Origin: Sambucus nigra
Taxonomy: Eukaryota; Streptophyta; Magnoliopsida; Dipsacales; Adoxaceae
Reading direction: 5' to 3'
NCBI GenBank assembly: GCA_949130495.1
Contig: OX422209.1
Span: forward strand, 699,723,257-699,787,256
Length of the DNA stretch: 64,000 nucleotides
Below, piece by piece: positions 23,567 through 34,371 of the stretch; positions within the stretch are counted from its first letter, which is position 1; each line of letters starts with the position of its first letter. The notes beneath the pieces were generated by a model, which was not told the DNA's origin, did no database searches, and saw nothing but the letters and a program-made list of their open reading frames with translations. Position numbers and translations under genes: made by a program.

Positions 23567-26500
23567 ACCCCATATTTCTATATATTTATGATGTAATTAA
23601 TTCAGAAAATTAATTGGATAAATACGTTTTAGTTAAATTACATGTGTGACGTAATTTAATGTGATTAAATAATAAAAGCGATTATTAAATATTAATCGAG
23701 AGATAGAGACTGATTAATATTATGTTACAAGATTTACTATGTGCGTGAATAGTAAATAATTGTGAATTTTGATATACGGCATAGTGAGTGATATGTGCGT
23801 ATTTATTTTTATTTCACCGGGAGTCGCGTGTAGACCATTTTGAGGTGAGAAATGAGAAGTATATTTTAAGTGATTCGGATGGGAGATTTAGAGTGCGCAG
23901 TTGGTTTCGGAATGGCCGAAATAGTCAAAATGAAGTATCCAGGCGCAAGGTTCTAAAAAACGCGGGGCGTGATCGAGGCGTGGAGGCCAAGCCTTAAGTC
24001 TTAGAAGCGTAGGCGGGCCTTAGGCGTAAAAAGGCGTGAAAAGACGTTTAGGCCTTCTTAGTATATTTTAATATTTTTTAACCATAAAAGGCTATTAAAA
24101 TACTAAAATTGTACATATCATAAAAATATGTCTGAATATATGCAAATTAAAATACTATTTGATTATTTAAAATGGGATAATGGTCCGGTTAGTAAAAAAA
24201 TTCTTTAAAAGGCGATATCGTTTCACTAAAGTATTGTTTTTTTTAGAAAAAGGTGCGCCTTAAGGGTTTTACCAAGAATAAGGCGTGAAAAACTTAAGGC
24301 GGGGTGTTTCTCCCAAGCCTTAAGCCTAGGCGGGCCTAGGCGAGTTTTTTAGAACAGTGCCCAGGGGTAATGTTTGGGTTTCGGGGGCTTTTTGGACTAG
24401 TAGGGATTCGCAATTGAGTACACGAGTCATTTTACAATTGGGTATTCACCCAATTTCGGGATTTATAAGGGGAGAACCCTCATTTCTCCCACATATCAGC
24501 CCTAAGAGAGAGAAAGAGAAGAGATAAAGAAGAGAAGAAATAAGAAGAAGGAAAAGAGGAAGAAGAAAAGGGATTTCTGGTCAAACTCCGCGGGATTCGA
24601 CTCGAGATCGTCAAATTTTGTCCACGAGGAAAGTCTTTACTTGCTTTATTAATTTAGTGTATTTATTTATCATATTATAGTTGGTGTGTAAAACTATAAA
24701 TATTTTTGGGATGAGTTTTCGTGAATCAAAACGGGTTTTTAGGAAGATTAACGAATAAACTCCGGATATTATCAAATTTAGGAAACTTAGAAATTAATTG
24801 TTAGATATGGGTTCTAGGATGATTAGAACCCTTTTTATGTGTGTATATATTGTTGGTTAAGGTTGGATGATGATGGGAGAGAAGATAAAAACCTTGAAGG
24901 TGTATTAATGGAAGTTTGGGATTTTCGAAGAAGAGGTGAATAGTAACTCTGTCCTTTCCGAATTTATTCGGCTAGGAAACGAATCGATTCAGCTCTTGGT
25001 TAAAAGATGAAAGTTTTAGATATTTTCTATACGTTCGCGTGGGCGCTAACCGCGTATTTTTCTGATTTATTTTGGATTTATATTGATTTTTCTAAAGAAA
25101 CAGTTCCGAGATGGAAACTCGGACTGACATAATGGAACGGGTTCCATTTTTGTGATAGGTTCGGTTCCCTTTTTCTAATTGGATCGGATCATTTTTCTGA
25201 TAGGATCATTTCCTTTTATTTTAATAGGATCGATTCGTTTTGTGGATGGATCGATTCGGTTCGTTTATCTACAGACTTTCAGTGCTGCTGTAGAACTTTA
25301 GATAAACCTTTAGAATCTTAAATTGTGAGATTGAAAGAGAAAAATACTTTGCACCGGTAGAGTATCGAGACCTTATCTACTGTCTTGATATGTGAATGTG
25401 GTAGTACCCTTCGAGTGAGGAGAAATACTCTAAGTAGATTATTTGGGATATTCGGGGTATAAATATACGACACATGGTATTTATTATATGGGTTGTGCGC
25501 ATGCCCTGGTGTTATTATATATATGGGTGAAATGAATACCCATGGGGATTATATATAAGTGAGATGAATACCCGTTGTTAATATATGTATAGGTGAGATG
25601 AATACCTATCATTATCAAATGGTTGTGTGAATACCACATTGATGCTATATTTATATAGGTGGTATTGTTTATTATGTGTATGACATACCTACCTTACTTG
25701 CTATTACGGGAGGTTGTAGGAAGAGGACAATCTTATCTTGTGCACCTTCGGAGGGATTTATATTTGGTACCTCAAGAACATAGAACTGTGAAAGGCTTAT
25801 TTATGACTTGATAAGTCTGCTGACTATGGGAGCGTAGGTATGTGCCTGACCCATGGGTATGTGAACTATGTTCGCCTCCAATATGTGTGATTCGTATTGA
25901 TACGATTCCTGAGTGATTCAGAACGCGTGATCCTTATATGCGTGATATACAGGGATTTGATAGCAGAGTATGCGTGCACCGAAGCTTAGCCTAGGGGTGC
26001 CTTATATGTATATATGTACTGATAGTGATATATATATGTATACTTGTGATGTATGCATGCACCACAACTTAGCCTAGGGGTTCCATATATGTATATATGT
26101 ACTGAGAGTGATATATATATATATATATATATGTATACTTGTGATGGTTCACTGTTGCTTAGTAGATGAGAATGACTAAGATACTGCTGATATAACTCAG
26201 TAGAATGGTTATTATACTTATGATTGTAATAGGTATAATTATACTCGCCGCGTAGAGTATATTGTTTATATATGAAATGAGATATCATATAACGTAAACT
26301 TGTATAAAGTGATATTCTCCTTTCGGTAGATTTATATTCGGATTTATATGAATATGGATTATAGGTTCTAGTGAGAACTATTGATAAATATGGGATGGTA
26401 TAAAATGTAGTATGTACCGAGGGTCTAATGGATTCTGAAGATCAACATTACCATGTAGTAGTGTATCGGGGTGGTTCCTTGTTTGGATTTTGCTTTGCGA

Positions 26501-27272
26501 GACACCCCATGTACGAACGTAGCGTAATGTTGGGAATGGGGAGAAATTTAGTCCTTAGTACTCAGTTTATGAGGATTTTTAGAAGATGGGTGAAATGAAT
26601 TAGTTAGGCAGGGTATCTTACTAGGTTGTTTAAAAGGTATATGATAGTTGTGCACTATTAGAAGAGGGGTGAGGTGTATTTCATGGGAGTACGATACCTA
26701 TTTAAATATGAGAAACTGCATATTTTAAAATATGGCATTTACGCACTTGCAAAATATTTTCAAACTCGGGCTCTGACCCGTTTCTCCATTTTTCCCTCTT
26801 TTGCTATATATATATATATATAGGTGTTCAGACACATGGACGCCTGGATGATGATTCCTTCGAGTAAAACGTTTGCTGCAGCAACTGTGGATGCAAGTCG
26901 ATTTATTATAGACGCTTCTATCAATGAGATCTAGATATGAGGTATTATAGAAACATTCGGGCTGATGGCCCAACTGTATTCATTTATTCTTTTACCGCCT
27001 TTTAGTGCGGCATTCGATTTGGTTGTATTATATTGTACCGAGTGTTCGGTTATTTTATTTCATTTCAGTCATTGCACATAAACTATTGTGATTGTTTTAT
27101 TTGAATGATTTGGTTAAAAAGATTAGTTAATTAAAATTTTGACGCCAGTCTAATAGGTTATTAATAATTAAATTGGTTTTCGACAGTGATGCTGAGAATG
27201 AACCATATGAGACTCCTGTTTTAATTTGATAAAGGGGTGATCTCCCGATATTTTATTAGGCGGGGTGTCACA
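23561..27272 (+). mobile_element. Tekay-type solo LTR (3712 bp)
   Basis: It begins TGTAATACCCCATAT and ends GGCGGGGTGTCACA, the same terminal sequences as the Tekay LTRs at 5092-8035 and 12895-15809 but in the opposite orientation. A 5-bp duplication ACACA lies at 23556-23560 and 27273-27277. No internal gag-pol exists, so it is a solo LTR left by LTR-LTR recombination. It belongs to another subfamily: it is longer, carries several TA-rich microsatellites (for example 26111-26132), and contains repeats built on GGATCGATTCG at 25180-25265 where the other LTRs carry TTCGAA palindromes. It also contains the MITE at 23946. Confidence 0.88.
23946..24359. mobile_element. Small hAT-type MITE inside the solo LTR
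   Basis: Terminal inverted repeats read CAAGGTTCTAAAAAACGCG at the left and, from the right, CACTGTTCTAAAAAACTCG. The flanks TCCAGGCG (23938-23945) and CCCAGGGG (24360-24367) match at six of eight bases, as expected for an aged 8-bp hAT duplication. The 414-bp body is rich in AGGCG and GCCTTAAG phrases near both ends. There is no coding frame. The host LTR sequence is continuous once this block is removed. Confidence 0.75.
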
Positions 27273-27587
27273 ACACATACACACTGAAAAAACCCTTTTA
27301 TTTGTATGTTAATTTGTAAAACATCTATGTGAAAACATGGATTGACAATTGGGGGATTGTCTCACATATTGAAATGCAAACCATTATAGACCTCTAAGAC
27401 TATAATCTAATAATTTTAATTTTACTATTTTTAAAATTAACCCAACACGTATGAGCCCCGCCCCGCCCCGTTTATCAAATGGGGCGGGTTAGTAGTTAAT
27501 TTAAATAAAAATCGTCCCGCCCCATTTATTAAATGGGGAGTGTTAGGGTTTTACCAAACCCACCCTTTCGCCATCCCTAGTTGAACA

Positions 27588-27938
27588 TAAAGGAAAGCTC
27601 AAAGACGAAAAGCATGAAGGAGAAGGAGAGTTCGAAAGATTGAAAAGTTGTGGTACAAAAATCGACAAAACTTTCATCTGTTATAGCTTACCTAGAAAAT
27701 AGTGCAAGTAATGATTAATTGTATCGACAATTGATATTCTGATGTCTGCACAACTTTATAAGCGAGAAATTACTAATACGCGCTTTATGGGTCACTAAAA
27801 TTCAAAATTTTCACAAAACTATGATCAAGGCATGGAAAATTCTCACAAGTCCTATAAGTCGGCTTCCGCCGACCAACTTTGAAGAAATCATACTCCATCC
27901 ATTCAATAAAATATCAAGAATGAAGTATTTAGTGCTTC
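27588..27938 (+). other. Tat-1 3' non-coding remainder
   Basis: This is the Tat-1 stretch between the hAT insertion and the 3' LTR. It corresponds to the promoter side of the antisense gene (compare 29790-30213 in Tat-2). No gene is seen, and the polypurine tract next to the LTR is not clearly preserved. Confidence 0.5.
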
Positions 27939-28476
27939 TGTTGATACCAAAAATTATTCATATATGTGGACCAACTAGAGATGGACACTTATCTCCTTAT
28001 GTGGCAACAGTCTTAGCCAGTAGCCACTTATTCGACCCAGAAGATAGTTACTCGTCAGGCAGGCCAACCAACATGAAGAATGCCGATCGCCAAAGTAGAT
28101 AAATAGTCACCCCTTAAGAATCAGCCAAAGGTCCTTCCACACGTGGTCAAGACTATCAACCATCACATTCATTATGTACGGGTGTAAATTCTTGAATATA
28201 TAAAGGCATTTTAACCCTTGATTTTTGGGTCACTATAAATACATTGTATTTCTTTCACAAAAGGCAAGATAGAACTGATTCTAGGTTATTCTTTTTAAAG
28301 CAAGAGTACCTACCTTCCTGTAATCACCCAAATCAATACAATAATAGTGGACATAGACTTTTCTCCATAACTGAACCACTCTAAAAACTCTTTGTCTCTT
28401 ATGTGTTTATTTCATTACATATTATATTTTATCCGTGAATAGAAAATTGGATCTAGTCTATTTTTTGACATCAACA
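27939..28476 (+). repeat. Tat-1 3' LTR
   Basis: This 538-bp repeat starts TGTTGATACC, ends GACATCAACA and pairs with 2351-2888. It keeps a TATA motif CTATAAATAC at about 28233-28242. It is followed by ACATC, the 3' copy of the target duplication, and then the copia reverse transcriptase resumes. Confidence 0.87.
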
Positions 28477-29226
28477 ACATCCAAAGTTGAGACCAAGAGC
28501 ATCAAGGAAGCACTTAAAGATGAACACTGGATATCCGCCATGCATGATGAATTGCTTCAGTTTAGAAAGAATGATGTTTGGGAACTAGTCCCATGACCCA
28601 GCGAGACAAATGTAATTGTTCCTAAGTGGATCTTTATTAATAATATGGATGAGAATGGTACCATTATCCGTAATAAGTCTAGGGTGGTCACTCAGGGCTA
28701 CACACAGATAGAGGGTGTAGATTTTGAGGAGACATTTGTTGTTATTATGAGCCTTAAATCCGTTCGCTTACTACTCGCCATTGCATGTAATATGCACTTT
28801 AACTTATATCAGATGGATGTCGAGAGTTCATTTCTGAATGACATTATATAGGAGGAAGTTTACGTGGAACATCTGAAAGGTTTTGACAACCTTAAGCATC
28901 CTGGACATGTTTATTATCTGAGGAAAATCCTGTATGGTTTGAAGTAAGCACCCCGTGCTTGGTACTAGAGGCTTACTTCCTATCTCTTAGCTCGTGGCTT
29001 TAAGAGAGGGGGAATAGATAAGACGTTGTTTGTTAGGATAAGAAAATGTGTTATTTTGGTTTCCCAAGTCTATCTGGACCACATAGTCTTTAGATCCACA
29101 TACTCCCACCATGCTCACGACTTTGAGGACGAGATGAAGAGTGAGTTTGAGATAAGCATGGTTGGTGATATTACATTCTTCTTTGGTCTCTAGGTTCATC
29201 AGCTAGAGGATGGGATGTTCATCTCC
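28477..29226 (+). pseudogene. Copia reverse transcriptase, main part
   Basis: The frame runs SKVETKSIKEALKDEHWISA, NDVWELVP, VPKWIFINNMDENG, RVVTQGYTQIEGVDFEETF, LYQMDVESSFLNDII and YLRKILYGLK, all standard copia RT motifs. The active site that normally reads YVDD is YLDH (in QVYLDHIVFRS), so one catalytic Asp is replaced by His. Several stops interrupt the frame (after ELVP, after LNDII, after YGLK and later). It continues to HQLEDGMFIS and is cut by the Tat-2 LTR. Before decay it would have copied element RNA into cDNA. Confidence 0.85.
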
Positions 29227-29789
29227 CATTGATGTAAAAAACTAGATCGCTCTAATTATTCAATCACAGATAAATAAAATGAGACAAAATTTTTTAAAGT
29301 GGTTCAGCCTTATAAGAATGGCCTACATTCACTGTTATGTTATTGCTGAGTGTTTGGGAATTCTCGATTACAAGTTCTATCAAGAAATTCCGGTCCCTTT
29401 GAATGAGGGTGATACAAGGTATTTATAGCCCTTAGGCTGTACATGAAAGGGTTGATACATTAAATGATATACATATGAAAGGGTAATACATTTAATGCAG
29501 CGTGTGCGTCAAGATCCAAACATTCAATGAATAGTTGAACTGTTGATTATCTGGCAATTAATGCTACGTCCGAGATGCAGTTCGGACCGCCTCAGTTGCT
29601 CGTTGATCAGGAGTTCCTCGGAGCGCTAGTATACCTCGAAATGCTGAAGTTCCTCGGTATATCCTTGTTGCTTGGAGATAACATGAGTTGGTCGGGGACA
29701 TGAACTTCCTCGCTGCTATTGTGCCACGTAGATTGACACGTGTCTTCGTATTATTCGTCCACATCAGCATATTAATTTTGGTATCAACA
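29227..29789 (-). repeat. Tat-2 3' LTR
   Basis: It pairs base for base with 40903-41465 (both 563 bp). The inner end GGTATCAACA at 29789 is intact and is preceded, on the - strand, by the purine-rich TTGGGGGCTTC at about 29791-29802. The outer tip reads CATTGATG where the other copy reads TGTTGATG. A TATA motif (TATAAATA on the - strand) lies at 29420-29427. Confidence 0.9.
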
Positions 29790-30041
29790 GAAGCCCCCAA
29801 TGTTTTATATTTCGAATTTTGAGGAGTATGAAACATTCTTTCTCTGTATTTGGCAATATTGAATGATCTTCCTGGGTTTTAGGAGCATCGAATTTGAATT
29901 TATTTGCGGATTCACAGAATCCGCCTTTTTTCGAACTTTTAAGAGCGCTTCGATCTTTGTGCCCTTTTTGTCCTTTTAGCCGCCGGAAGTTCAATAGTTT
30001 CTTTTGTGTAATCATTTCTTTCGCCGCTTCCCAAGGCAAAG

Positions 30042-30050
30042 TATTTAAAC
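30042..30050 (+). promoter_or_regulatory. TATA-like element upstream of the antisense gene
   Basis: TATTTAAAC is followed after about 30 bases by a pyrimidine-rich leader (about 30068-30130) and then the ATG at 30214. Spacing and leader composition fit a plant core promoter for the antisense gene, pointing away from the 3' LTR. This is inferred from position only. Confidence 0.4.
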
Positions 30051-30213
30051 TTCTTAGGTAACCATACCGTCTTCTTCTTTTTCCAATTTTCTGCATTCAA
30101 GCTTTCTATTCTCTCTTTCTCTCTTGTGCGTTCATCTTTTCCTTCGCTAGTTGTCAGCTCTTCCTTTTTCCTGTAAGATTCTCTTCTTTTCTCCTGTATT
30201 TCTTTTATTCACT

Positions 30214-33200
30214 ATGGTTTATATTGTGGAGTCTGTTGAGAAATTTCGTTCCGATTTTTCCATTCCTTCCTGGGTAACTCTAGAGGTTCTTTCTGAGCCT
30301 TTAGATTATTTTCGATTGGCTGAGGGACATTGGTTCCCCAGTCTATTTGTTGCTGAATGTGGATTTTCCTTTCCACCAAACCCATTGTGTCTTGAGTTTT
30401 GTCAGTATTTCGATCTTGTCCCTGCAAAAATAGCCCCCAATTCATGGAGAATAATTAATGGGGTGTATAAATTAAATCTAACTCATGGGACTCGTATAGG
30501 GATCCCTGAAATTATGTATTGCTATAGATGGGCCATTCTAGATAATATTTATTACTTAAAAACTAGGTTTTTGAATAGGGCTCTTGTAGTTAACCTCCCT
30601 GATGCAAATAGAGATTATTTTGAACATGGGGTGGTTATTAAAAATTGGCAATATGCCCCTTTAGTTGGAGATGGTGTATACAACGGTCCCAGATGCCCCC
30701 CATATGGCAATGGGATAGGTTTATTTTTCATTTTATTTCTTTTCTGAATTTACGAATTCATTATGTTTGATAAAATGTATGACTGATATTTTATCATGTG
30801 TTTGTTTGCAGTTGATAGTAAAAGAAAAACTCCTAAAGAATCAGAGGTTAATATTAAGCATCTGAAACTTATCTGGGGTTTGCATAAGAACGTTGCAGAC
30901 GAGCACATCAGATCTGCATCATATTTGCTACAGTATAAGAGCTATACAACCTCTTATACTGCTCGTCCTGTTGAGCCAGCTTCAACTCCAGAGGATTCTT
31001 CTTCAGATTCTCACATCCCTCTAAGCCAGAGAATGGGCAAGAAAAGAGCTCCTCCTGCTCTGTTTGATGATACTACTTCTGCTGCTGGGGCCAAGAAAAG
31101 CAAAATTGATGTCCCAGAGGGGACTAAGAAGGTGGATGTTGCGCCTTCAAAAGCTACCGAGAAGCCCCCAGTGGCTCCGAGCAAGAAGGTTGCTCCTGTG
31201 GAGATAATTGCTATCTCTCCGACCAAGAGTTCTTCCTTGGTTGAAGCTGCTGAAGTCCCTTTGAAGAGATTGAGGAAATCATCCTCAGTCAATTTGGCTG
31301 AAACTGTCTCCTCTCTACCAGCTGGTGGTGTTGGTGTTCCAACCATCATTCCTCCGAGCTCTGCAATGAGCTCGGTAAAAACTTGGATCATACCCGAGGT
31401 CCAAGGAATTGATGAAAAGATTTATAGGGATATGCTGACATCCCTAGCTACTCGTCATCTTGCTTTGGTAAATTTCTCACACTCTGAATTTCCTTTCTTT
31501 CTTTGAATACTTGTCTTTTTGCACTTACCTGTCACTTTTTCCTTTGTTTAGCTGGTGAATTGTTTTAACAACATCGTGAAGAAAGATGAAGCAATTAAAG
31601 CTTCCAGCTCCTCGTCGGGGGTGGAGGATGCTCTGTCGGGTTTGGCCCAATCCTTGAAAGATTCTCGTCAGCAATATAAGGAGGACAAAGCTACCTGGGA
31701 GAAAAAGTTGTCCATAGTTGAAGCTGAGAAGGTGAAGATGGCTGAGATCTCCAAGAGCTTGGAGAACAAGGTGAAAAGTTTGGAGATTGAGCATAAAAAA
31801 TATGACGACAAGCTCAAGAACTTTGGAGAGCTTGAAGATAAGATGAAAAAGGCAGAGGAAGAGTTGACCGCCCTGCGAGATATCAAAAGCCAAAAAGAAG
31901 AATTGGATGCAAAGCTCTCCTCGGAGAAACTGAGAAGAAAGCTCGCAGTTAAAAAATCCTTCAACGCTGGCTGGGATAAAGGATGGGATAAGGGGATTGC
32001 TACGATGACATACCAAGTTCAATACGGGAAGTTAAAATACTTTCGAGATGGCTGGGTTGCTGCCCTGCAGGAATTGAAGATCAAGGATGACTCTGGGCTA
32101 TTTCAGCTACACCTCCCTGGTCCTCCTCCACCAATTGTGGAAGAAGAAGAAGATGAGCCTATCTCTGATAAATCTTCCATGGCCATAGGTGATCAAGTCC
32201 CAGCATCTCTATCTTCTGCTAACGAGGACATTTCTTCCATGCCTCCTCCTCCTGAAAAAATTTCAACTCCTGCAGATCAAGTCGCTGTTACCACCGAGCA
32301 ACCAAGCTCCTCGTCCCAGCCTCCCGAGAAAGTCTTGGGAGACAAGGAAAAGGTGTGAAGTTGTTCGGTATCATTTCTATCTTTCATTATTTGTAATCAA
32401 ACAATGTAATCCTTTTGTGATCTAATAAAATACATCTTTGTTCATCTCTGTTGTTGATGATTTGTTTTTGTTGATTGTTGTCTTTTTCTCATCCTTAGTT
32501 TGTTGCTAGAATGGAATTGATATCTACACATGATACAAAGATGATGCAGCAATGTCATGAGTATTATAAAGCTGGTCACACAAATTTGAGTGGATCAGAA
32601 ATTGCTGACATCCTTGGCCATGATGCCTCAGAACAAGCAATTGAGGCTTATCGGTACTTGAAAGATTTACTCGACCGAGCTGTGGCCAACAGTGTGGCCT
32701 ACTATGAATTGATCGAGGAACTTCATTGTACCTTAGAAGATCTATAACATCAACACAATGAATCAACTGTTTTGCTGCACAAGGAGTATGAAAATAGATA
32801 TCAGCAGTTTTCTTCTGAAACAGGCCATAACAAGATCCTTGCTGGATACGATGTTAGGGAAAGAACTCTAAAAGGTGAAGTTGAGGCCTGCAGGCAGATT
32901 GATGAGTTGCTGGAACAAGAGAACAATAATTTGCAAAAAAGGTTGGCACAGTATGAATCTGCAGCGTCATCTTCCACTGCTTTAGTACCAGTTACCGATG
33001 AAGGTTTCTCGTTCTTAGAGGTTGAGAATGCCAAATTAAGGCAAGAACTGGATAACTTAAGAAGATCTGGTGTTTCTGCTACTATTCGGGGATGAGGAAG
33101 AGGTTCTCGTGGGCGAGGAAGAACTGTTCAAAATGTTGTCGAGGAGCAAAGTTCTCCAGTCGCTGCTCGGAGTCGATCAAGAGTTCTCAGCCGTAATGTT

Positions 33201-33842
33201 GAAGAGGCTCGCACTCAGTCTACTTTGGAAACTCAAGCATTCTAATTGAATGCAAAAGATCGTGCTCTGTCTGAAATGTCCAAGAAAAATCTGTCTTTGG
33301 AAGATCAACTTACTGCGACGAAGTCTGCTTTGCATACCAAGGACCTTTTTGCTAGAAATCTTCATGAACAATTGGATAGATTAACCTTCCAATTCCATAA
33401 ACAACCTCGTGAGTTCTGGATGGCAGGTTATAATGAGGCCCTTTGTCATTTGGATGCTCGTATTGAAAGTGACAATAACGAAGGTTATAAACAAGGATGG
33501 TTGAATGCCCTGGGTGTGTTAAAGCTAGAGCAGGGCCATTTCTTATGGGATTATCATGCTCCTGGGCTACTAGACTTGCCTGTACCACCTTATAAACTAG
33601 ACATGGAGTGGATCCCAGCTCGTGCCATTCCTCGGAGCTTGATTTCAAAATACCTTGGTGACTACAGTCTTCATTCCCAAATCGACGTATCTCGTCTAGA
33701 GCATCTCTTGGACACACCTTCAATAATGAATGTCAGAATGCTTAAGGACTTGAACTTTATTAATTCTCCCCTTTGCCTGGAAGATCCTCCTGCTGGCGAA
33801 GAGCCTGTTTCAAAAGCAAAGGGCAAGAAACCAATAGAATAG
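30214..33842 (+). pseudogene. Antisense four-exon gene of Tat-2, about 1100 aa, three premature stops
   Basis: Four exons are proposed: 30214-30718, 30812-31467, 31552-32352 and 32499-33842. The introns are GT-AG (93, 84 and 146 bp), and all joins keep frame (exons 1+2 total 1161 nt, exon 3 801 nt, exon 4 1344 nt). Exon 1 resembles the 'putative gypsy type transposon' domain (PF04195-like), with EGHWFPSLFVAECGFSFPPN and PAKIAPNSWRIINGV. Exon 2 has VNIKHLKLIWGLHKNV and then a basic Ser/Pro-rich stretch (GKKRAPP, AKKSK). Exon 3 is coiled coil followed by SFNAGWDKGWDKG and a proline-rich acidic tail. Exon 4 is coiled coil, then FWMAGYNEALCHLDARIES and a conserved C-terminus. Stops at 32745 (TAA), 33093 (TGA) and 33243 (TAA) are each one C-to-T step from Gln or Arg. 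Role unknown. Confidence 0.75.
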
Positions 33843-34130
33843 GAATCTCAATGTAATAGTTAGTACATCCATGTAACTTGTAATTTATTTTGAATTTTAA
33901 TGAAAGACTTTCATTTTTTGTTTGCAAATCAATACTGCTATTATCTTGTGCATATCAAACACTTTATATTTGTGCTTATGTATCTGTTAAAAAGATAACA
34001 ATAGTGTTGTTCATCGACCAACTTAAAAAGTTACAAGTATCAAGGTTGTTTAATCACTTAAAAATAAAGTAATGAATATAAAAATGTTTAAAAATTTCCC
34101 AACCAACCAAGGTTGTTAAATTGCGCTTGT

Positions 34131-34279
34131 CGACCAAATATGGCTGGTGGGCTTTTATCCTTGACCAGCCATACTTGGTTCAATTTGAAATATTTTCTCC
34201 TCGTCGACCAAACACAGTTAGTGGGTTTTTATCCCCGACCAACCATACTTGGTTTAGTTTGGAATATTTTGTTCTTTGA
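34131..34279. repeat. Two tandem units of about 74 bp
   Basis: Units start CGACCAAATATGG at 34131 and CGACCAAACACAG at 34205. Both continue with GTGGGxTTTTATCCxxGACCA and CCATACTTGGTT. They lie between the antisense gene end and the 140-bp repeats. Confidence 0.75.
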
Positions 34280-34371
34280 GGAACTTTTGTAATAATATTA
34301 CCTCCCGACCAACATAAATTGGCATTTTGAGAGTATAAACCAACCGAGATTGGCGTTATAAGAATGTTGTT

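Larger units (their letters stand above)
20626..27579. mobile_element. hAT-type DNA transposon (non-autonomous) carrying later insertions
   Basis: An exact 8-bp target duplication GTTGAACA occurs at 20618-20625 and 27580-27587. The element starts TAGGGATG and ends CATCCCTA, an 8-bp terminal inverted repeat. These are hAT hallmarks. The body near the right end has CCCGCCCCG / GGGGCGGG phrases seen in plant hAT-related elements. Two LTR-type blocks (20663-23334 and 23561-27272) make up almost all of its length, so the original element was only about 0.6 kb. I find no transposase frame. It lies just upstream of the Tat-1 antisense gene start. Confidence 0.8.
2351..28476 (+). mobile_element. Tat-1: Ty3/gypsy Tat-type LTR retrotransposon, deleted and interrupted
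   Basis: The two 538-bp LTRs, TGTTGATACC...CATCAACA (first base pair group of the 5' copy mutated to TA), bracket gag, archaeal-type RNase H, integrase and an antisense gene. The left flank ends ACGTA and the right flank begins ACATC, a decayed 5-bp target duplication inside the copia linker. Protease, reverse transcriptase and the first RNase H are missing through a deletion at about 3945. The integrase is split by a Tekay element (5092-15809), and the 3' part carries a hAT element (20626-27579). The body without insertions is about 8.5 kb. The lineage follows from close similarity to Tat-2 in gag, RNase H and integrase. Confidence 0.85.
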
